Shown here in pieces: positions 1 through 9,189 of a DNA stretch of 64,000 nucleotides. This DNA is from Geminicoccaceae bacterium. Lineage in GTDB: Bacteria; Pseudomonadota; Alphaproteobacteria; Geminicoccales; Geminicoccaceae. Position 1 is the first letter of the stretch. Every line of letters starts with the position of its first letter. The translations under genes and the position numbers were made by a program. The notes under the pieces were generated by a model. It was not told where the DNA came from and did not search any database. It saw only the letters and a list, made by a program, of their open reading frames with translations. The DNA is taken from positions 1 through 64,000 of the forward strand of contig JANXAZ010000017.1 in assembly GCA_025062095.1 (NCBI GenBank), read 5' to 3'.

Positions 1-974
1 GGCGATTTCCGGGATATCCCCGATTTCCCGCCTTTCGCGGAAGAACGTATGGCGAGCGGCCGCGACCGGCTGAGGGGCGGCGCCGGGAACGACCTCGTTT
101 ATGGCGAGGGCTCGGGAGGACAGCAATATTTCGGCTGCAGCGACGACTGGATCGACGGCGGCCCCGGGAACGACGAGATCATCGGCGACACGGACGGGGC
201 GGCCTTCGGTGTCGCACCCGGGAACGATCGCCTGTTCGGGGGTGCCGGCAACGACGTCATCCGAGGCGATTGCCGAGGCATCGGCAGAGGGTCCCGGGGC
301 GGAGACGATCAGATTTGGGGCGGCACCGGTGACGATCTCCTGATCGGTGACGCCGAGGGGTTGAGCATCTTCGCCGCCGCCGGCAACGATTATCTCGACG
401 GGGGCACGGGCAACGACGTCCTCGTGGGCGACGGGGTGATCGAGAGCACCCACGCGGCCGCCGGCCGCGACAGCCTGTTCGGTGGTGCGGGCAACGATCG
501 GCTGTACGGCGACGTTCCGCTCGGGGCCGACTTCGAACGATTGGCTCCCTCGACCGGTATTCCGATCGAGCAGTTCTTGAGGGCCGGGAACAACGATTAT
601 CTCGACGGCGGGGACGGCGACGATCTCTTGTTCGGCGGACCCGGGGACGACGAGCTCTCGGGCGGCCTGGGTCGGGACCTGTTCGTGTTCGCACCCGGCG
701 CCGTCGGAAGCGACGTCGACCGCATCCGCGACTTTTCCCCGGGTGTCGACGAACTCGACCTCACGCGCTGGGGGCTCGACGGCTTCGCCCTCGATACCGA
801 CGAGAACGGGTGGATCGGCGAGGGCGACGATGCCGCCTTTCTCGACGACGCGGGCCATCTCGTCATCGATCTCGGCTCGGCGAGCGGTCTCGCCGATCCC
901 GGCACGGCCGTGGTGATCCTCGAAGGTCGAACGAGCCTTCCGATCGAGAGCCTCGTGCCGCTGCCCGAGGAGAT

Positions 975-978
<4 letters not shown>
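1..978 (+). CDS. RTX calcium-binding repeat protein, C-terminal part (5' partial)
   Basis: The frame is open from base 1, so the first ATG at 49 is probably internal and the gene begins outside the window. Visible are about eight glycine/aspartate-rich nonapeptide repeats of the GGxGNDxLxG type, including GGAGNDRLYGD and GGDGDDLLFGG. A C-terminal segment follows, with DRIRDFSPGVDELDLTRWG, like the end of serralysin-type and hemolysin-type RTX proteins. Such repeats bind calcium outside the cell and typically mark type I secretion substrates. No catalytic domain is in the visible part, so the activity is unknown. It converges with the peptide-transporter ATPase, and the two stop codons share the bases CTAA. 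Confidence 0.85.
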
Positions 979-2594
<1,616 letters not shown>

Positions 2595-2599
2595 GGACG

Positions 2600-2944
2600 T
2601 CAGCGCCGGCGCCGCGCCTCTCCGGGGAACCGGCAGGTCACGCGCGCGACACCCGGGGCGTCGGTCGTCTCCTCGATCACGATCTGCGCCTCGAAGTCGC
2701 AGGCAAAGGCGGCCGCGCGGCTCGCGGGCAGGCTCGCGCTCGCGACCGCGATCACGACCACGTCTTCCTTGCGACAGCGCCGGATCCGCTCGCGCAGCTG
2801 GCTCTCGCTCGCGATCGCGGTGCCGAGCTCGCACAGTTGGCTCGCATGCGCGGGCGAACAGAGCGTCGCGCCGAGGAGGACCGCCCCGGCGAGGAGGGCG
2901 GCCGGAGCCGAAGGCGGTCGAGGTTCAGGCGAGATCGACGGCAT
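2600..2944 (-). CDS. Small exported protein of unknown function with four cysteines
   Basis: I do not recognise a family. The 114-residue product starts with a proline-rich stretch and a hydrophobic segment (AALLAGAVLLGATL) ending in the possible signal-peptidase site AHAS. The roughly 80-residue mature part has cysteines in SQLCELG, RRCRKED, FACDFE and VTCRFP. That pattern would suit two disulfides in the periplasm. It lies between the DUF2237 gene, which it overlaps by 20 bases, and the transporter ATPase, which begins 6 bases after its stop. It therefore appears to be transcribed with the peptide transporter. A link to peptide uptake is only an inference from position. Confidence 0.6.
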   Translation of the reverse strand: MPSISPEPRPPSAPAALLAGAVLLGATLCSPAHASQLCELGTAIASESQLRERIRRCRKEDVVVIAVASASLPASRAAAFACDFEAQIVIEETTDAPGVARVTCRFPGEARRRR

Positions 2945-3317
2945 AGCGCTTGAGGTCCTCGAGCCGACAATAATCGAGAGCGCGGATGTGCGTGGCGGCG
3001 AGCACGACCCTCGGCGCCTTGCCGGCCTCGAGCGCCTGCTGCCAGCGCGCCGCGCACAGGCACCAGCGATCGCCGGGCACGAGGCCCGGGAAGGCGTATT
3101 CGGGGCGCGGGGTCGAGAGATCGTTGCCGACCGCTTTCGAGAAGGCGAGGAATTCTTCGGTGACGATCGCGCACACGGTGTGCGCGCCCACGTCCTCCGG
3201 ACCGGTATCGCAACAGCCGTTGCGATAAAACCCGGTGCGCGGCGCGAAGCTGCAGGGCTGCAAGGGTTCCCCCAAGACGTTGAGCCGCGGTTCGATGCCG
3301 CTCACTTCATCGCGCAT
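2925..3317 (-). CDS. DUF2237 family protein
   Basis: The 130-residue product matches the compact, cysteine-rich DUF2237 family throughout. It has NVLGEPLQPCS, TGFYRNGCCDTGPEDVGAH, FSKAVGNDLSTPRPE and PGDRWCLCAARW. The family has no established biochemical function as far as I know, although the conserved cysteines and histidine look suited to metal binding. The start is taken at the ATG at 3317, which matches the usual family length; an upstream ATG at 3377 would add 20 low-complexity residues. It sits between the dppC-like permease and the exported protein at 2600-2944, inside the peptide transporter operon, which is an unusual place for it. Confidence 0.82.
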   Translation of the reverse strand: MRDEVSGIEPRLNVLGEPLQPCSFAPRTGFYRNGCCDTGPEDVGAHTVCAIVTEEFLAFSKAVGNDLSTPRPEYAFPGLVPGDRWCLCAARWQQALEAGKAPRVVLAATHIRALDYCRLEDLKRYAVDLA

Positions 3318-3384
3318 CGTCGGTACCACCCCTCCGTTCCCTGTCGCGAAGCTGCCCCCTCTCCGGGCTTCCGACAAGCGCCGC

Positions 3385-4338
3385 TCAGATCCGCCGCACG
3401 AGCTTGGGATCGAGCACGTCGCGCAAGCCGTCGCCGAGCATGTTCACCGCGAGCACCGTGACCGCCAAGAAGAGACCGGGGAAGAGGATGTTGTGGGGAA
3501 AGACGCGGAAGAGCGTGCGCCCTTCGGCCATGATGTTTCCCCAAGTGGGGATGTCGGTGGGAATGCCCACGCCGAGGAAGGAGAGGATGGCTTCGACCAG
3601 AATGGCCGAAGCGGCGATGTAGGTGCCCTGGACGATCAGAGGCGCCACGGTATTCGGCAGCACGTGTCGCCAGAGCAACTGCGGCAGGCGCGTACCCACC
3701 GCTACCGCCGCTTCGACATAGGGCTCTTCGCGCACCTGGAGGACCACCGCGCGCACGAGCCGCACGACGCGCGGGATCTCGGGAACGACGATGGCCAGGA
3801 TGACGGTGGAGAGCCCGGCACCCCACAGCGCGACGAGCGCGAGCGCGAGGAGGATGCCGGGGATGGCCATGAGTCCGTCCATGACCCGCATGACGACGGC
3901 GTCGAGCCACCGGAGATATCCGGCCACGAGGCCGATCAGAAGGCCGATCGCCACCGCGAGCCCGGCCACGGCCGCGCCCACCACGAGCGAGATCCGCGCG
4001 CCGTAGACCACACGGGAATAAACGTCGCGGCCGAGCGCATCGGTGCCCATCCAGTGCACGATCCGCTGCTCCCGGCCCTCGACGTCGCGGACCACGCGCT
4101 CGTAGCCGGGGCGCTTGTTGCGGTTGGCGGGATCGATCGCCACCGGATCGGAGGTCGCGAGCCAAGGCGCGAAGACCGCCACGAGCATCACGAGCACGAG
4201 GAGAAGCCCGCCGAAGACCACGCCGGAATGGCGCAACAGTCGGCGCGCGAGGGGGACGTGTCGGGCCGCGGCCGCGGCCGCCGCGGCGGTGTCGACCACG
4301 GGTTCGGCGAAGGGGAGGTCCTGGACGCGGGTGCTCAA
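3385..4338 (-). CDS. Peptide ABC transporter permease, DppC/OppC type
   Basis: Inner-membrane permease of about 317 residues. It has an N-terminal cytoplasmic tail, a first transmembrane helix (GVVFGGLLLVLVMLVAVFAPW) and the GTDALGRDVYSRVVYGAR segment diagnostic of DppC proteins. The EAA-type loop VAVGTRLPQLLWRHVLPN contacts the ATPase. The start is a TTG at 4338 whose last two bases form part of the TGA of the upstream dppB-like gene, so the two permeases are translationally coupled. The frame is open further upstream but that part is a shadow of dppB. It would form a heterodimer with the 4335-5276 product. Confidence 0.9.
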   Translation of the reverse strand: MSTRVQDLPFAEPVVDTAAAAAAAARHVPLARRLLRHSGVVFGGLLLVLVMLVAVFAPWLATSDPVAIDPANRNKRPGYERVVRDVEGREQRIVHWMGTDALGRDVYSRVVYGARISLVVGAAVAGLAVAIGLLIGLVAGYLRWLDAVVMRVMDGLMAIPGILLALALVALWGAGLSTVILAIVVPEIPRVVRLVRAVVLQVREEPYVEAAVAVGTRLPQLLWRHVLPNTVAPLIVQGTYIAASAILVEAILSFLGVGIPTDIPTWGNIMAEGRTLFRVFPHNILFPGLFLAVTVLAVNMLGDGLRDVLDPKLVRRI

Positions 4339-5276
4339 TAGCGGATCCTCGGATCCAACAGAGTGTAAACGATGTCGATCACGAGATTGATCAACACGTA
4401 AGCGAAGGAGAAGACCAGCACGACGCCCTGGATCGTGGGATAATCGCGCCCGAGCACGGCATCGACGGTGAGCCGTCCCAAACCCGGAATGTTGAAGACG
4501 CTCTCGGTGACCACCACGCCGCCGATCAGAAGCGCGATCCCGAGGCCGATCACCGTGACGATGGGCACCGCCGCGTTCCTCAGACCATGGCGCAACAGGA
4601 CGATCGATTCGCGAAGCCCTTTGGCGCGCGCCGTACGCACGTAGTCCTCGCCCAGGACTTCGAGGAGGCTCGCGCGCGTGATCCGCGCCACGAGGGCGAT
4701 GTAGATCACGGCCAGCGCGCAGGACGGGAGCGCGAGCTGGGACAAGAAGGGACCGAGCCCGGCCGAAAGCGGCTTGTAACCCTGCACGGGAAACCAACCG
4801 AGCTGGATTGCGAAAACATAGATCAACACATAGCCCAGCACGAAGACCGGAACAGAAAAGCCCAGCACCGAAAAGCCCATGACGAAACGGTCCAGGAGCG
4901 AGCCGTGGCGCCAGGCGGCGAGCGTGCCGAGCGGCACCGCGACGAGCACGGTGAGGGTCATGGTCGTGGTGGCGAGCGCGATCGTGGGCCCGATGCGCTG
5001 TCCGATGAGCGTGGCAACCGGCATCTTGAAGAAGAAGGACTCGCCGAGATCGCCCTGGAGGAGCTTGCCCAGCCAGATCGCGAACTGCACGAGAAGCGGT
5101 TGATCGAGCCCGAGCTTGGCGCGGATCTCGGCGATCTGCGCGGCGGTCGCGTTCTCGCCGGCCATGATCGCGGCGGGATCGCCCGGCGTCAGGCGCAGCA
5201 TGAGGAAGACGAGAAGCGCCACGGTGAAGAGGACCGGGACCGTGGCGAGAATGCGGCGGAGGATGAAGGCGATCAC
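4335..5276 (-). CDS. Peptide ABC transporter permease, DppB/OppB type
   Basis: A 313-residue inner-membrane protein starting with the typical DppB N terminus (MIAFILRRILATVPVLF) followed by LTPGDPA. It has six predicted membrane segments and a cytoplasmic loop RAKGLRESIVLLRHGLRNA for ATPase contact. Length and motifs fit DppB/OppB. It overlaps the dppC-like gene by 4 bases and lies 238 bases downstream of the binding-protein gene. The pair should import short peptides or a related solute such as glutathione or nickel chelates; sequence alone does not settle which. Confidence 0.92.
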   Translation of the reverse strand: MIAFILRRILATVPVLFTVALLVFLMLRLTPGDPAAIMAGENATAAQIAEIRAKLGLDQPLLVQFAIWLGKLLQGDLGESFFFKMPVATLIGQRIGPTIALATTTMTLTVLVAVPLGTLAAWRHGSLLDRFVMGFSVLGFSVPVFVLGYVLIYVFAIQLGWFPVQGYKPLSAGLGPFLSQLALPSCALAVIYIALVARITRASLLEVLGEDYVRTARAKGLRESIVLLRHGLRNAAVPIVTVIGLGIALLIGGVVVTESVFNIPGLGRLTVDAVLGRDYPTIQGVVLVFSFAYVLINLVIDIVYTLLDPRIRY

Positions 5277-5415
5277 GGCCGCGCCACCGGGCTCACCGCG
5301 CCGATCCTCTCGTGCCGGGGGCGCCTCCCCGACCGCTGCGCGCGCCCGCCGCGGGCGAGACGGAAAAGATCTCCTCTCGCGGCGGAACCGGAGGTACCGC
5401 GGGGCGACTCCGCGA

Positions 5416-5451
5416 GCCGGCCGCCCGATGGTGCTCGGTCCTTCGGCCGGC
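5416..5451 (-). promoter_or_regulatory. Possible intercistronic hairpin between binding-protein and permease genes
   Basis: An 8-base inverted repeat (GCCGGCCG ... CGGCCGGC) with a 20-base loop lies in the 238-base gap between the solute-binding protein stop (5515) and the dppB-like start (5276). No T-run follows. It may protect or attenuate the message so that the binding protein is made in excess. The stem is short and the region is very GC-rich, so chance is possible. Nothing else is recognisable in the gap. Confidence 0.35.
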
Positions 5452-5514
5452 CCGGCCGCACCGGTTCCGCCCGGAGCGGACGTCCGGCGACAGACGCGGC
5501 GGCTGCGTGCGCGT

Positions 5515-7101
5515 TCACCCCTTCTTCTCGATGTTCCACATGTAGGGCACGGGCCCTTCGAGGACGCCCGAGATCGTCTTGCGGTGCGCCATCGGCTGGT
5601 ACCACTGGCCCATCCAGCCGTGGGTCGTGCCCTCGGTGGCGACGTAGACCTGAATCTCTTCGGCGATCTTCTTCTGCGTGGCGAGGTCCGGGGCCTCGGC
5701 GAACGCGCGCTTCATCGCCTCGAGCTTGGGATCGTCGAACCAGCCGAACCAGCCCTTCTCGCCCGTGGCGTTGAGGCCGGCGGTGCTGATGGGGTTCAAG
5801 ATGTCGGCGGCGACCCACGAGGTCATGAAGGCGCTCCAGCCGCCTTCGGCGGGCTTGTCCTTCTTGGCCCGGCGCGCGACCAGCGACTGCCAGTCCATCG
5901 AGAGCATCTCGACCTTGAAGCCGCCGCGCTCGAGGAGCTGCTTGGCGACGGGGGCGAGATTGGCGAGCACCGCGAGGTCGGTCGAGTGCAAGAGCACCAC
6001 GGGGGTGCCGTCGTAGCCGGCTTCCTTGAGGAGTTGCTTGGAGCGCTCGAAATCGGAGCGCAGCATGACCTCGCCGCCCTTGTCGGAGGCGAAGGTGGTG
6101 CCGCACACGAACATCGCCGCGCAGGTCTTGTAATAGCGCGGATTGCCGATCACCGCCTTCAGGAAATCCTCTTGATTGAGCGCCTCGAGCGCGGCGCGCC
6201 GGATCTTGGGGTTGTCGAAGGGGGGATGGAGGCTGTTGAAGCGGAACATGTACTGGTTGCCGAGCTTGTTCCACTCGAACAGCACGACGTTCGGATCGGC
6301 CTCGAGCACGGGCAAAAGATCGTGCGGAGGCGCCTCCATGAGGTCGATCTCGCCCGAGATGAGGGCGTTGACCGCGGTCTGGTGATCGGGCATCGAAATC
6401 CATTCGATGCGGTCGACTTTGGCGACTTTGCCACCCGCCGCCCAGGACGGCGGCTCGTTTCTCGGCTTGTAGTCCTTGAACTTTTCGTAGACGGCGATGT
6501 TCCCGGGCTTCCACAGATCCCGGCGGAAGACGAAGGGGCCGGAACCGGTGTAATCCGTGATCTGTTCGGTGGGCGGTGTTTCGGCCACCCGCTTGGGCAT
6601 CACGAAGGGCACGTTGGACGACGGCTTGCCCAAGGACTGCAAGACGAGCCCGAAGGGCTTCTTCAAGCGCAACTCGAAGGTCCTGGCGTCTTTGGCCTCC
6701 AGGCGCTCGACGTAACCCATCATGAACACGCCCATCGAGTCGCGCTGGCCCCAGCGCCTGATCGAGGCCACCGCGTCCTCGGCCCGAACCGGCTGGCCGT
6801 CGTGGAAGAGAAGCCCTTCGCGCAAGGTGAAGGTGTAGGTGAGGTTGTCGTCGCTCACCGTCCAGCGCTCGACCATCTGCGGGCGGATGTCGCCCGTAGC
6901 GTCCATGGCGAAGAGCGTGTCGTAAATGTTGTAGCCGTGGTTGCGGGTGATGTAGGCGGTGGTCCAGATCGGATCGACGATCTTGAGATCCGAGTGCATC
7001 ACCGCGCGGAGCACCGTCTCGCCGGCCGCGGGTTCCGCACCGGCGGCGAGCCCGAGCCCGACCGCAGCGACCGAAGCCAACAGGGTTTCCCGCCGGATCA
7101 T
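5515..7101 (-). CDS. Peptide ABC transporter solute-binding protein (family 5)
   Basis: First gene of the peptide transporter operon, about 528 residues. The N terminus MIRRETLLASVAAVGLGLAAG carries an RR pair and a hydrophobic core, so it is exported to the periplasm, possibly by Tat. The body matches family 5 extracellular binding proteins: TLREGLLFHDGQPVRAEDAV, followed by SGPFVFRRDLWKPGNIAVYEKF. These proteins deliver peptides or other solutes to DppBC-type permeases. The ATG at 7101 is preceded by a good ribosome-binding site (GGGGAGGAG). Upstream in-frame codons are arginine-rich and unlikely to be translated. It diverges from the barnase-like operon across a 160-base gap. Confidence 0.93.
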   Translation of the reverse strand: MIRRETLLASVAAVGLGLAAGAEPAAGETVLRAVMHSDLKIVDPIWTTAYITRNHGYNIYDTLFAMDATGDIRPQMVERWTVSDDNLTYTFTLREGLLFHDGQPVRAEDAVASIRRWGQRDSMGVFMMGYVERLEAKDARTFELRLKKPFGLVLQSLGKPSSNVPFVMPKRVAETPPTEQITDYTGSGPFVFRRDLWKPGNIAVYEKFKDYKPRNEPPSWAAGGKVAKVDRIEWISMPDHQTAVNALISGEIDLMEAPPHDLLPVLEADPNVVLFEWNKLGNQYMFRFNSLHPPFDNPKIRRAALEALNQEDFLKAVIGNPRYYKTCAAMFVCGTTFASDKGGEVMLRSDFERSKQLLKEAGYDGTPVVLLHSTDLAVLANLAPVAKQLLERGGFKVEMLSMDWQSLVARRAKKDKPAEGGWSAFMTSWVAADILNPISTAGLNATGEKGWFGWFDDPKLEAMKRAFAEAPDLATQKKIAEEIQVYVATEGTTHGWMGQWYQPMAHRKTISGVLEGPVPYMWNIEKKG

Positions 7102-7261
7102 CGTCTCCTCCCCACGGCAGTTCCACGACGAGCCGCGCGTTCGGCGCGACGCGGAGAAGTCTACCGAGGCGCGGAGGTGCCGCAAGTCGGGGACCGGCGG
7201 TCTTGGAGCGCGGACCGCGGCGGGCTATGAGCGCGGGCGCGCGTGCGAGGACGGCCGAACC

Positions 7262-7696
7262 GTGCGTTGGCTCCGACCCGTTCTGCTGCTCTTGGCTTTG
7301 CTGATCGCCGCCGCGGCGGGTGCGAGCGAAGCCGAGCTCCGCTTGTTCGCGCGCAGCGAAGGCATCGTCGACGTCGAGGGTTTCATCGAGACCGTCCAGT
7401 CGCTGCGCAAGACCAAGAAACTCCCGCCGCGCTACATGACCAAGGCGGAGGCGCGCAAACTCGGCTGGGAGCCGGGGGTGGATCTGTGCACCGTCGCGCG
7501 CGGTCGCGTGCTGGGCGGGGACCGCTTCGGCAACCGCGAGAAGAAGCTGCCCGAGAAACGCGACCGCAAGTGGTTCGAGGCCGATCTCGACTTCTTCTGC
7601 GGCTCGCGCGGGCCGAAACGCCTGGTGTGGTCGGACGACGGATTGATGTATCTGACGACCGATCACTACCAGACCTTCAAAGAGGTACCGAAGTGA
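7262..7696 (+). CDS. Secreted barnase-like guanyl ribonuclease
   Basis: The 144-residue product has a signal peptide (RWLRPVLLLLALLIAAAAGA) and a full-length barnase fold. All catalytic residues of Bacillus barnase are present: Lys27 (here K61, in TKAEARKLGW), Glu73 (E106, WFEAD), Arg83 and Arg87 (R116 and R120) and His102 (H135, in TTDHYQTF). The structural GGDRFGNRE segment is also kept. It should hydrolyse RNA after guanosine outside the cytoplasm. It has just two cysteines after the signal peptide, at positions equivalent to barnase 43 and 80, placed to form a disulfide. The start is GTG 7262, which puts the signal peptide at the N terminus. Its stop overlaps the start of the barstar-like gene. 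Confidence 0.93.
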   Translation: MRWLRPVLLLLALLIAAAAGASEAELRLFARSEGIVDVEGFIETVQSLRKTKKLPPRYMTKAEARKLGWEPGVDLCTVARGRVLGGDRFGNREKKLPEKRDRKWFEADLDFFCGSRGPKRLVWSDDGLMYLTTDHYQTFKEVPK

Positions 7697-7986
7697 ACCC
7701 GTCCGGCCGCTCCTGCCGGCTCGACGGCCGCAGCCGCACCCGGCGCGCAGCGCTCGCGCGGCTCGCCCGCGAACTCGGCTTTCCTGCCCATTTCGGCCAC
7801 AATCTCGATGCCCTTTACGACGTGCTGACCGGGGACTTGCCCGGCCCGATCGAGATCGTCTGGGCCGGCGCGGACCGGACGGAACTCGCCTCCGATCCCG
7901 AACTCGGTCCTCTTCTCCGGACGCTCGAGGCGGCGGCGCGCGAACGCCCCGACCTGCGGCTGGTGCTCGTCGGGCGCGGCCGGTGA
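7693..7986 (+). CDS. Barstar-like ribonuclease inhibitor
   Basis: A 97-residue cytoplasmic protein of the barstar family. The core FPAHFGHNLDALYDVLTG aligns with barstar LPEYYGENLDALWDCLTG. Asp35 and Asp39 of barstar, which plug the RNase active site, are kept as D39 and D43; Tyr29 is His and Trp38 is Tyr. It starts with GTG at 7693, sharing bases GTGA with the RNase stop, so inhibitor synthesis is coupled to RNase translation. It should protect the cell from RNase not yet exported. Its own stop shares GTGA with the next gene. Confidence 0.92.
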   Translation: MNPSGRSCRLDGRSRTRRAALARLARELGFPAHFGHNLDALYDVLTGDLPGPIEIVWAGADRTELASDPELGPLLRTLEAAARERPDLRLVLVGRGR

Positions 7987-8528
7987 ACGAGCGCGAACCG
8001 CGTCTCCACCTCCTCTTCGACGCCGCGACGATCGCGCGTCGGACGGAAGAGCTCGCGGAAGCGATCGCGCAGCGCCTGCCGCCCGAATTCACCCTCGTCG
8101 TGCTCTTGAAAGGGGCTTTCGTCTTCGCCGCCGATCTCGTGCGCGCCCTCGACCGCCGCGGCCTGAGGCCCCGAATCGAGTTCCTCCACGTCTCGTCCTA
8201 CGGTCTCGGCACCGAGAGCAGCGGTGCCGTGAAGGTCGTCGGGACGACGCCGGAAGCGATCGCCGGCCGCGAGGTCCTCCTCGTCGACGACATCCAGGAT
8301 ACCGGCAGAACCCTCGCCCATACGACCGAACTCCTGCTCCGCGAGGGTGCGCGGCGGGTGTGGACCTGCACCCTTCTCGACAAGCCCGCCCGCCGAACGG
8401 TGGACATCGTCCCCGACTTCGTGGGCTTCGAGATCCCCGACGTGTTCGTGGTCGGCTACGGCATCGACTGGGCCGAACGCTTCCGGCATCTGCCCTGGAT
8501 CGGCTGGATCGAGCGCGAAGGCACTTGA
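7983..8528 (+). CDS. hpt: Hypoxanthine/guanine phosphoribosyltransferase
   Basis: Purine salvage enzyme of 181 residues, transferring phosphoribose from PRPP to hypoxanthine or guanine in the cytoplasm. Visible are the substrate-binding LKGAFVFAADLVRAL, the flexible-loop region HVSSYG and the PRPP-binding motif VLLVDDIQDTGRTL. The C-terminal VDIVPDFVGFEIPDVFVVGYGID is typical. It starts with GTG overlapping the barstar-like stop, making it the third member of a coupled operon. Salvaging guanine products of RNA breakdown would fit next to a guanyl RNase, but that link is an inference. Confidence 0.95.
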   Translation: MNEREPRLHLLFDAATIARRTEELAEAIAQRLPPEFTLVVLLKGAFVFAADLVRALDRRGLRPRIEFLHVSSYGLGTESSGAVKVVGTTPEAIAGREVLLVDDIQDTGRTLAHTTELLLREGARRVWTCTLLDKPARRTVDIVPDFVGFEIPDVFVVGYGIDWAERFRHLPWIGWIEREGT

Positions 8529-8607
8529 ATGCGACGGCGCCGTCGCGGCCGTCGGTTGGCGCGACCGCGCGCGGTACCCATCTCGAACGACGGGTGTGGG
8601 CGAGGGG

Positions 8608-9174
8608 ATGTCCATGTTCCGGGCGCGATCGGCCCTGCTCGCCGCTGTTCTTCTCTCGGGTGCCGCCTGCAGTCTCGGGCCCCCGGGGCCGTGGGATCGG
8701 CCGTTCCTCGAGGACGGCTGGGGTCGTCGCTCGGTCGAGCGGTGGAGCGAGCCCAGGCCGGGGGTCCGTTGCGATCGGTTCGCGCGCGTCTGTTACGATC
8801 GCAACGGGCCGGAATTGTCGTTGACGCGCGAGTACTTCGGCAAAGAAGCTGCGAAAGAGCTCGAAGAGCGGATCGGGGGCGACTGGCGTCGCGACACGGT
8901 CTACGAGCCGGCGCCGCGGGTGCGCTGCGATCTCGAAGACGAGCTCTGCACGCGGCGCGGCGAGCCCGATTACCGGGCGACCCGAGAGCAGTTCGGGAGG
9001 AAGCCCGCACTCGCGGTCACCGAACCCGACGGGACCATCCGCCCGGATCGGCGCACGATCTGCGATCCCGCGCGCGAGCTGTGCGTGCGCGACGGACGCC
9101 CGAGCGTGGACCGCACGCGCTACGTCTTCGGCGATCGCGCCGCGCGCAAGCTCAAAAAGCAGCTCGAGGAGTGA
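8608..9174 (+). CDS. Lipoprotein with three cysteine-pair repeats (possibly YcgJ/Fels-1-like)
   Basis: The 188-residue product has a lipoprotein signal (LLAAVLLSGAAC, lipobox ending in Cys). Three copies follow of a repeat of about 30 residues: RCDRFARVCYDRNGPELSLT, RCDLEDELCTRRGEPDYRAT and ICDPARELCVRDGRPSVDRT. Each is followed by an R-x-Y/Q-F/V-FG element ending in charged residues. The repeat unit C-x6-C-x(3)-G resembles, from memory, the small YcgJ/Fels-1 prophage-like proteins, but I cannot confirm the relationship. It is probably anchored in a membrane facing the periplasm. The start used is the ATG at 8608; a second ATG two codons later would serve equally well. Confidence 0.75.
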   Translation: MSMFRARSALLAAVLLSGAACSLGPPGPWDRPFLEDGWGRRSVERWSEPRPGVRCDRFARVCYDRNGPELSLTREYFGKEAAKELEERIGGDWRRDTVYEPAPRVRCDLEDELCTRRGEPDYRATREQFGRKPALAVTEPDGTIRPDRRTICDPARELCVRDGRPSVDRTRYVFGDRAARKLKKQLEE

Positions 9175-9189
9175 TCCCGAGACGGCCGT

